5,044 nt of DNA from positions 1 to 5,044 of the forward strand of contig JASFME010000169.1 of assembly GCA_050117725.1 (NCBI GenBank), read 5' to 3'. The stretch's first letter is position 1. Every line of letters starts with the position of its first letter. This document shows, piece by piece, positions 1 through 5,044 of this stretch. The position numbers and the translations under genes are program-made. Source of the stretch: JASFJH01 sp050117725 (lineage in GTDB: Bacteria; Pseudomonadota; Gammaproteobacteria; AKS1). A model generated the notes under the pieces. It saw nothing but the letters and a program-made list of their open reading frames with translations. It did not search any database and was not told the DNA's origin.

Positions 1-1033
1 GTACGAGACGTTTGAGTGGCCGAGTACTGCCTGGCATTGTAAAACCGGTCAGATGATGCCGGACGACGCGCTGGAGCAGTTGCGGCACTATGATGCGATG
101 CTGCTCGGGGCGCTCGGCGATCCCGGCCCGCTCAGTGATAGTAACCGTTACGTGTTGCCCGACGGTATCTCGCTGGCGCCGCTGCTAAGCTTGCGTAAGG
201 ACTTCGATCTATGGGCCTGTGAGCGCCCGGCACGCTACTATCCTGGTGCCCGTCAGTATCTTGCCGATCCACGTTCTCTGGAAATGGATATGCTCGTCAT
301 TCGTGAAAACAGCGAGGGCGAGTACGTTAACCAGGGCGGGCGTCTGCATCGTGGCACAGTGCATGAAATTGCCACACAAGTTGAAGTCTTTACCCGCGCG
401 GCGACTGAACGCCTGATCCGGCACGCCTTCGAGTCAGCCATGCGGCGCCTGCAAGATCGCCGCCAGGGGCGGTTGCCGGGCAAGACATTTCATGATGATC
501 GCGGTGGCGGGGCCGGGGCGCAGGTGTGTCTCGTGACCAAACGTAACGCCTTGCCGTACTGGGGCGAACTGTATACAGAAGTCTTTGACGAGATAGGCTG
601 CGACTATCCCGATATCGGTATGCATCACGAACTCGTCGATGCGGCCTGCATGAAGTTTGTGCAGTCACCATGGCTGTTTGATGTCGTCGTTGCCAGTAAT
701 CTGCAGGGCGACATCCTTACTGACCTGGCCGCCGTACTCTCCGGCGGCATGGGCGTGGCGCCGTCGTGCAATATAAAGCCGGATGATCGCAGCGTGCCGC
801 CGCTGTTCGAACCCACGCATGGCAGTGCCCCGGATATCGCTGGCATGGGCAAGGCCGATCCGCGCGCCATGATCCTGACCGCGGCGATGATGCTCGAATG
901 GATGGGAATAGAAGACGAGGCAGCGCAGGTCGCCGGTCTCGCAGTTCGCCGCGCAGTGGAAGCGGATCTGGCGAAAAAACTTGAGGGCCGCGGTACGGAA
1001 GCGATCATGAATGCTGTGCTGGCGGCGCTATAA
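1..1033 (+). CDS. Tartrate/D-malate/isopropylmalate-type beta-decarboxylating dehydrogenase (5' partial)
   Basis: The frame is already open at base 2 and encodes 17 residues (including FEWPS and CKTGQ) before the first in-frame Met at 53, so that Met is internal. The N-terminus, probably about 40 residues with the start of the nucleotide fold, lies off the left edge. Family enzymes oxidise a 2-hydroxyacid with NAD and a divalent metal, then decarboxylate it at the beta position, in the cytoplasm. Numbered from the Met at 53, I see the three substrate arginines (R48 in LRK, R58 in ERP, R84 in IRENSEGEY), the catalytic Tyr91 and Lys163 (VTKRN), and metal aspartates D196, D220 and D224 (LVDAA, GDILTD). 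The glycine-rich signature and FEPTHGSAPDIAG follow. RENSEGEY favours the tartrate/D-malate branch over LeuB, which has RELTGG. Two oddities are an apparent extra arginine/glycine-rich segment at about 135-157 and ACERP where NLRP is usual. Family assignment is firm; the substrate is not. The gene ends in TAA, 66 bp before the next gene. Confidence 0.9.
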   Translation, partial: YETFEWPSTAWHCKTGQMMPDDALEQLRHYDAMLLGALGDPGPLSDSNRYVLPDGISLAPLLSLRKDFDLWACERPARYYPGARQYLADPRSLEMDMLVIRENSEGEYVNQGGRLHRGTVHEIATQVEVFTRAATERLIRHAFESAMRRLQDRRQGRLPGKTFHDDRGGGAGAQVCLVTKRNALPYWGELYTEVFDEIGCDYPDIGMHHELVDAACMKFVQSPWLFDVVVASNLQGDILTDLAAVLSGGMGVAPSCNIKPDDRSVPPLFEPTHGSAPDIAGMGKADPRAMILTAAMMLEWMGIEDEAAQVAGLAVRRAVEADLAKKLEGRGTEAIMNAVLAAL

Positions 1034-1087
1034 CTTGAGTTGTGCCTGCTTATCAACTAGTAGTTTTGAATAAACACCTTCGACGAC

Positions 1088-1091
1088 AGGA
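1088..1091 (+). promoter_or_regulatory. Ribosome binding site for the class III aminotransferase
   Basis: AGGA lies 8 bases before the ATG at 1100. It supports that start, which also places the first conserved motif of the protein at the usual distance from the N-terminus. Confidence 0.55.
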
Positions 1092-1099
1092 TTGACACT

Positions 1100-2350
1100 A
1101 TGAGCCACCTATCACCCTTATTGCAGCAATCCAGTGACATTCTCGCGGCACGTGGCGAAGGCGCCTGGCTGTATGACGCCGATGGCTCGAAATACCTCGA
1201 CTTCACGGCCGGCATCGGCGTCACCAGTACCGGTCATTGCCACCCGAAGGTTGTCGAGGCCGCTCAGAAACAGGTTGCAACCCTTATCCACGCCCAGTAT
1301 ACGACGGTCAAACATCCGGGCATGCTGGCGCTGACCGATCGTCTGTGCGAGCGGTTGCCGCCTTCACTCGACTCTGTGGCATTTGCCAATTCCGGTTCGG
1401 AAGCCGTCGAGATGTCGGTGCGGCTCGCGCGTCATGCCACCGGGCGAAGCAATATCATCGCCTTTACCGGTGGTTTTCACGGCCGCACCATGGCCGCCGC
1501 CTCGCTGACCACATCGATCAACAAGGTGCGCACCGGCTTTCACCCGATGATGGCCGGCGTCGTGTTTAGCCCGTTTCCGCATGCCTACCGCTATGGCTGG
1601 GACGAGGCAGAGACAACCCGTTTCTGCCTGAAGGAACTGGACCATATCTTTCTGACGCAGTCCGCCCCGGAAGATACCGCCGCGATGATCATTGAACCGG
1701 TGCAGGGCGAGTACGGTTACTATCCGGCCAACACGGCCTTCATGCAGGGTCTGCGCGAACGCTGTGACAAGCACGGTATTTTGTTGATCGTCGATGAGAT
1801 CCAGGCCGGTTTCGGGCGCACGGGCAAGTTCTGGAGCCATGCGCATTTCGATGTGGTACCGGATATTCTGATCACTGCCAAGGGACTGGCCAGTGGCTTT
1901 CCGCTCTCTGCCATTGCCGCGCCGGAGAGCCTCATGTCGAAAGGCCGGCCGGGTTCACAGGGTGGTACCTATGGTGCCAATGCTGTTGCCTGTGCCGCGG
2001 CGCTGGCCACCATCGACGTGATGGCAGAGGAAAAGCTGGTCGAGAATGCGAACTCGACAGGTGCCTATCTGCGGGAACAACTGGAAGCTTTCAAAAAGAA
2101 GCATGCCTTCATTGATGAGGTGCGGGGCATGGGCCTCATGCACGGCATGGAGATTGTCGATAACCAAGGCCAACCGGATGGTGAGCGGGCCGGTAAGCTG
2201 ATGAAGGCCGCTGAACAGCAGGGTCTGTTGTTGCTGCGATGCGGCACCCACGGCCAGATTATTCGCTGGTTGCCGCCGCTGATCATCAGCCGGGAAGAAG
2301 TGGATGAAGCCATGGCAATGTTTGCCAGCGCCATCGAGAGTCAGGCATGA
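1100..2350 (+). CDS. Class III PLP-dependent aminotransferase (GABA / acetylornithine transaminase-like)
   Basis: A 416-residue fold-type I, class III aminotransferase, close to the usual 400-430. These cytoplasmic enzymes move an amino group, often a terminal (omega) one, to 2-oxoglutarate or pyruvate. Visible landmarks are the N-terminal DFTAGIGVTSTGHCHP (34-49), the phosphate-binding NSGSEA (97-102), FHGRT (126-130), IIEPVQGE (197-204), VDEIQAGFGRTG (231-242) with D232 for the pyridine nitrogen, and the Schiff-base Lys261 in TAKGLASGFPLSA. T290 in GGTYGAN contacts the phosphate from the other subunit. R389 in IRWLPPL is the expected carboxylate-binding arginine. After the VQGE motif the protein reads YGY where GabT-type enzymes have GGF, which may alter the active-site mouth. 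An AGGA site precedes the ATG, and the stop overlaps the next start in ATGA. The family call is firm. GABA, acetylornithine, beta-alanine or another omega-amino acid are all possible substrates, so I give no symbol. Confidence 0.93.
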   Translation: MSHLSPLLQQSSDILAARGEGAWLYDADGSKYLDFTAGIGVTSTGHCHPKVVEAAQKQVATLIHAQYTTVKHPGMLALTDRLCERLPPSLDSVAFANSGSEAVEMSVRLARHATGRSNIIAFTGGFHGRTMAAASLTTSINKVRTGFHPMMAGVVFSPFPHAYRYGWDEAETTRFCLKELDHIFLTQSAPEDTAAMIIEPVQGEYGYYPANTAFMQGLRERCDKHGILLIVDEIQAGFGRTGKFWSHAHFDVVPDILITAKGLASGFPLSAIAAPESLMSKGRPGSQGGTYGANAVACAAALATIDVMAEEKLVENANSTGAYLREQLEAFKKKHAFIDEVRGMGLMHGMEIVDNQGQPDGERAGKLMKAAEQQGLLLLRCGTHGQIIRWLPPLIISREEVDEAMAMFASAIESQA

Positions 2351-3321
2351 GCAAAGAAGTTCGCATCGTCGTGTTGACGGCGCCGGACGAGGGGGAACTG
2401 CCGGGGCTTGAATCGATACAGGATGAGGCCGATATCCGTCATGTTTCAACTGAGGATGAGTTGCGCGATGTTCTGCCCAACACTGACATCCTGGTTGTTA
2501 CGGATTTCCGTACCGAGGTATTGCGCCGTGCCTGGCCACGTAAGCACCACATTCAATGGTTGCACGCGACCAGCGCCGGGGTAGACAGGCTGATGTTTCC
2601 GGAACTGGCACAAAGCGATCTCACCATCAGCAATGCACGCGGCGTATTTGACCGGGGTATTGCGGAATATGTGCTGGGTGCGGTGCTGCTGTTTGCCAAG
2701 GATACGCTGAATAACATCCGTCTGCAGCGCGAACATGTCTGGCAACACCGCGAGACGGAGCTGCTCAACCACCGCAAGGCGTTGATTGTCGGTGCCGGCT
2801 CGATTGGCAAGGAAGTTGCATCGTATTTAAGAGGGGTTGGCATGCAGGTCATTGCCACCGCGAGCCGGGCGCGCGAGGACGCCGCCTTCGATGCCGTTTA
2901 TGCCAGTGAGGATCTATACATGCTATTGCCTGATGCTGATTTCGTCGTGATCACCGCGCCGTTGACCGAACAAACACGCGGGCTGTTCAATCGGGAAGCC
3001 TTCGAACACATGCATCCCGGGGCGCGCTTGATCAATGTCGGGCGTGGCCCTGTTGTACGCACCGCGGATCTGGTCGATGCGCTACAGAACGGCAGGATCG
3101 CGGGCGCGGCGCTGGATGTGTTCGAGGAAGAGCCCCTGGCCGAGGACAGTCCACTCTGGGATATGCCCAATGTGATGATCTCGGCGCACATGGCCGGTGA
3201 TTTCAAGGGTTGGCAAAAAGCGCTCGGAGAGCAGTTTGTTGACAACTTCCGTCTTTGGCAACAACACAAGTCGTTGAAGAATATTATCGATAAAGAGCGC
3301 GGTTACGCATCAGGGAAATAA
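2347..3321 (+). CDS. D-isomer-specific 2-hydroxyacid dehydrogenase (2-oxoacid reductase)
   Basis: 324 residues, normal length for this cytoplasmic NAD(P)-dependent family, which interconverts 2-oxoacids and D-2-hydroxyacids. The split substrate-binding domain covers about 1-100 and 290-324 and includes the substrate loop TSAGVDRL (75-82). The Rossmann domain lies between, with GAGSIG at 149-154. The catalytic set is complete: R233 in NVGRGPVV, E262 in DVFEEEPL and H281 in ISAHMAGD. Where NAD-specific members carry an Asp at the end of the second strand, this protein has TASRAR (171-176). That pattern resembles NADPH-using glyoxylate/hydroxypyruvate reductases such as GhrA, so I infer NADP(H) preference and reduction as the likely direction. 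The ATG overlaps the upstream stop by 4 bp, with only a weak GAGAG at 2336-2340, so translational coupling is likely. The true substrate is unknown. It is not a convincing SerA, since no C-terminal ACT domain is present. Confidence 0.92.
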   Translation: MSKEVRIVVLTAPDEGELPGLESIQDEADIRHVSTEDELRDVLPNTDILVVTDFRTEVLRRAWPRKHHIQWLHATSAGVDRLMFPELAQSDLTISNARGVFDRGIAEYVLGAVLLFAKDTLNNIRLQREHVWQHRETELLNHRKALIVGAGSIGKEVASYLRGVGMQVIATASRAREDAAFDAVYASEDLYMLLPDADFVVITAPLTEQTRGLFNREAFEHMHPGARLINVGRGPVVRTADLVDALQNGRIAGAALDVFEEEPLAEDSPLWDMPNVMISAHMAGDFKGWQKALGEQFVDNFRLWQQHKSLKNIIDKERGYASGK

Positions 3322-3345
3322 TTTTAACCTACGACACAACCAGAC

Positions 3346-3350
3346 AGGGG
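3346..3350 (+). promoter_or_regulatory. Ribosome binding site that decides the GTG start of the amidase
   Basis: AGGGG ends 6 bases before the GTG at 3357. The nearby ATG at 3355 is followed at once by TGA, so it cannot start the gene. The next in-frame ATG, at 3378, has no comparable site upstream. GTG at 3357 is therefore the best start. Confidence 0.6.
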
Positions 3351-3356
3351 ACCGAT

Positions 3357-4781
3357 GTGAGCGAAGAAATCCTGGGTATGACGGCCAGAGAATTGCTGTC
3401 ACATTACAAGAGCGGGGCGCTTTCTCCTGTAGAGGCTACCCGGGCCATGCTGGATCAGATCGAACGCCTGAACCCGGTCGTCAATGCCTATTGTGTTATT
3501 GATCCGGAGACCACGCTGGCCCATGCCCGAGAATCGGAACAACGCTACGCAAAAAATAACACGCAGGGCAGGCTGGACGGCGTGCCTGTTGCGATCAAGG
3601 ATGTGTTCCTCACCCCGATGTGGCCAACGCTAAAAGGCTCGCGTGTTATCGACCCCGAGAGTACCCTGAACAAGTCATCACCGGCCGTGTCCGCGTTGAG
3701 CCGCAATGGCTATATCCCCCTGGGTAAAACCACCACGCCTGAATTTGGCTGGAAGGGTGTCACGGACAGCCCCCTGTGCGGCCCGACCAATAATGCCTGG
3801 AACCCGGCCATGACGTCCGGTGGCTCCAGCGGCGGTAGCGCGTCCGCCGTTGCCCTGGGCATGGGGCCACTCGCTTTGGGCACCGATGCCGGTGGTTCGA
3901 TACGAATCCCGGCCGGTTTCAGCGGCATTGTCGGATTGAAACCGACCTTCGGCGAGGTCCCGCACTGGCCGGCCAGCCCGTTCGGTACGCTTGCGCATGC
4001 CGGTCCGATGGCCTGGACCGTCGAGGACTGCGCCCTGATGATGGACGTGCTGACCGAGCCTGATTCACGGGACAGCCTGGCTGCGCCACGCAGCAACTTC
4101 GATTATCTCGCTGATCTGAACCGGGATATGAAGGGCCTGCGCATCGCCTTCAGCCCGGATCTGGGCTATGTCGACGTCGATGTGGAGGTTCAGGAGGCAG
4201 TCAGGAAGGCCGTTGCCGTTTTCGAGGCGCTTGGTGCGCAAATCAGCCATGTTGACCCCGGCTTCAGCGATCCGATCGCTGCCTTTGGTCATCTGTTCTA
4301 CAGTGGCGCTGCCAATGCGATGCGCGATCTTGGTGCAAAGCAACGCACACAAATGGATCACAGTCTCGTCGAAGTTGCTGAAAAGGCCGGCAAACTCAGC
4401 ATGCTTGACTACCTTGATGCCGTGAACAAGCGCATGGCGCTCAGCGAACGTATGGCGGTATTTCATGACAAGTACGATCTGCTACTGACGCCGACCCTGC
4501 CTATCACCGCCTTTGCAACCAATCGGGAGGTGCCTCACGATTGGCACAGTACGCGTTGGCCGAGCTGGACACCCTTTACCTATCCGTTCAACCTGACCGG
4601 ACAACCAGCCCTGTCAGTACCGTGCGGTTTTGCCAGTAACGGTCTGCCAATTGGTCTGCAGATCATCGGTAATCGTTTTGCGGACAAGCTGGTATTGCAG
4701 GCGGGTCATGCCTACCAGAAAATGGCCCCGCTGACTGAGCGGCGACCGGAATTATTCTCAGCCGGGGGATCTGTCGCATGA
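3357..4781 (+). CDS. Amidase signature family hydrolase
   Basis: 474 residues starting at GTG, within the usual 450-500 of the family. These enzymes hydrolyse carboxamides to acid and ammonia or amine using a Ser-cisSer-Lys triad. All three are visible: Lys81 in PVAIKDVF, the cis-Ser S157 in TSGGSSGGS, and the nucleophile S181 in GTDAGGSIRIPA. The S157-S181 spacing of 24 matches FAAH (S217/S241). The core continues through FSGIVGLKPTFG and SPFGTLAHAGPMAWTVED (about 188-224), and the C-terminal part has the typical FNLTGQPALSVPCGF (411-425). No signal peptide is apparent, so it should be cytoplasmic. It resembles GatA in its core, but no gatB or gatC is adjacent in this window and the gene sits among transaminases and dehydrogenases, so a catabolic small-amide substrate is more likely than tRNA amidation. 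The 35 bp gap upstream holds its ribosome binding site, and its TGA overlaps the next ATG. The substrate cannot be read from the sequence. Confidence 0.93.
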   Translation: MSEEILGMTARELLSHYKSGALSPVEATRAMLDQIERLNPVVNAYCVIDPETTLAHARESEQRYAKNNTQGRLDGVPVAIKDVFLTPMWPTLKGSRVIDPESTLNKSSPAVSALSRNGYIPLGKTTTPEFGWKGVTDSPLCGPTNNAWNPAMTSGGSSGGSASAVALGMGPLALGTDAGGSIRIPAGFSGIVGLKPTFGEVPHWPASPFGTLAHAGPMAWTVEDCALMMDVLTEPDSRDSLAAPRSNFDYLADLNRDMKGLRIAFSPDLGYVDVDVEVQEAVRKAVAVFEALGAQISHVDPGFSDPIAAFGHLFYSGAANAMRDLGAKQRTQMDHSLVEVAEKAGKLSMLDYLDAVNKRMALSERMAVFHDKYDLLLTPTLPITAFATNREVPHDWHSTRWPSWTPFTYPFNLTGQPALSVPCGFASNGLPIGLQIIGNRFADKLVLQAGHAYQKMAPLTERRPELFSAGGSVA

Positions 4782-5044
4782 ATGCTTCACTGGACCACGA
4801 AATCTACGAATCCGAAAATCCGATCTGGAATCCTGCCTTGTTGGCCATCCCGGTGCCGGGCATTCGTCGCATGGTGAACATGGCCGCGGAAATGGACGAT
4901 GTGATCCACCTGTCTATCGGCCAGCCGGATATGCCGGCGCCGGATAACATCGTCAATGCTACGGTGGAAGCACTGCAGGCAGGCCAGACCGGGTATACCA
5001 TGGACGCCGGCCTGCCCGAATTGCTGGAAGCGTTGGCTGACTAT
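4778..5044 (+). CDS. Class I/II PLP-dependent aminotransferase (3' partial)
   Basis: The ATG overlaps the amidase stop in ATGA, and the frame stays open for 89 codons to the right edge. A G-rich GGGGGA at 4764-4769, 8 bases upstream, is a plausible but imperfect ribosome binding site. The visible N-terminus contains HLSIGQPDMPAPDNIV (residues about 49-64) and TGYTMDAGLPELLEAL (about 71-86). These are the standard opening motifs of fold-type I class I/II aminotransferases of the aspartate-aminotransferase-like group, in which xxGxPDFxxP and YTxxxGxxELRxAI are typical. Here Gln replaces the frequent Glu in GEPD, and Leu replaces the frequent Arg in ELREA. The PLP lysine and the C-terminal arginine lie beyond the window, so activity and substrate cannot be judged. 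As a second, structurally different transaminase in the same operon, it probably acts on an alpha-amino group of a pathway intermediate. Confidence 0.85.
   Translation, partial: MNASLDHEIYESENPIWNPALLAIPVPGIRRMVNMAAEMDDVIHLSIGQPDMPAPDNIVNATVEALQAGQTGYTMDAGLPELLEALADY

Noticed and set aside
53..1033. Met at 53 as the start of the first gene
   Set aside because: The same frame is open from base 2 and encodes residues typical of the family (FEWPS, CKTGQ). MMPDD aligns with an internal family motif, so the gene begins outside the window.
625..1056. Minus-strand Ser/Ala-rich open frame opposite the dehydrogenase C-terminus
   Set aside because: Its Ser/Ala/Arg-rich composition is that expected from the reverse complement of a GC-rich gene, and it lies opposite the conserved metal-binding region of a real enzyme.
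1034..1099. Terminator or promoter in the 66 bp gap
   Set aside because: The best hairpin is a 5-bp AGTTG/CAACT stem (1038-1042 with 1054-1058), with no proper T-run. TTGAGT (1035-1040) with TAGTAG 17 bases downstream is a poor -35/-10 match. Neither is better than chance in an AT-richer spacer.
1364..1846. Long minus-strand open frame inside the class III aminotransferase
   Set aside because: It is opposite a gene with a full set of catalytic motifs, and its translation shows no recognisable domain. Long antisense frames are common in GC-rich genes.
1955..2449. Minus-strand open frame across the aminotransferase/reductase junction
   Set aside because: It covers two well-supported genes, has low-complexity His/Pro/Gln-rich translation and no motif. 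It is a shadow of the real coding frames.
3357..4781. Amidase read as GatA of the tRNA-dependent amidotransferase
   Set aside because: The catalytic core is shared, but neither gatB nor gatC is adjacent in the window, and the operon context is metabolic. The broader amidase-signature name is safer.
4804..5001. Minus-strand open frame at the right edge
   Set aside because: It lies opposite the class I/II aminotransferase N-terminus, which has recognisable family motifs. The antisense product has none.

Overview
The window is gene-dense, with no gene on the minus strand. It is moderately GC-rich, with Shine-Dalgarno-like sites, one GTG start and two ATGA stop/start overlaps. This points to a bacterium, and the protein families look proteobacterial by general impression. 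No rRNA, tRNA or taxonomic marker fixes the lineage.

Layout, all on the + strand: (1) the 3' part of a tartrate/D-malate/isopropylmalate-type beta-decarboxylating dehydrogenase, cut by the left edge; (2) a complete class III PLP aminotransferase; (3) a complete D-isomer-specific 2-hydroxyacid dehydrogenase, overlapping gene 2 by 4 bp; (4) a complete amidase-signature hydrolase with a GTG start, 35 bp downstream; (5) the first 89 codons of a class I/II aminotransferase, overlapping gene 4 by 4 bp and cut by the right edge. The only gaps are 66 bp and 35 bp. There is no convincing terminator in either, so the set reads as one operon that continues beyond both edges.

The gene content is that of a small-molecule pathway: one amide hydrolase, two transaminases from different classes, one 2-oxoacid/2-hydroxyacid oxidoreductase and one oxidative decarboxylase. 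The substrate cannot be read from the sequence. One chemically consistent but unproven route is transamination of an amide-bearing amino acid such as asparagine, reduction of the 2-oxoacid to a 2-hydroxy-amide, hydrolysis to a D-malate-like acid, then oxidative decarboxylation. The class III transaminase would handle a further amino group or a separate omega-amino acid. All catalytic residues I could locate are present in the four genes where they can be checked.

I saw no mobile element, CRISPR array, RNA gene, long repeat or defence system. The points worth a second look are the unassigned operon itself, an apparent inserted segment and altered pocket motif in gene 1, the likely NADP(H) preference of gene 3, and the start-stop arrangement at the amidase start.
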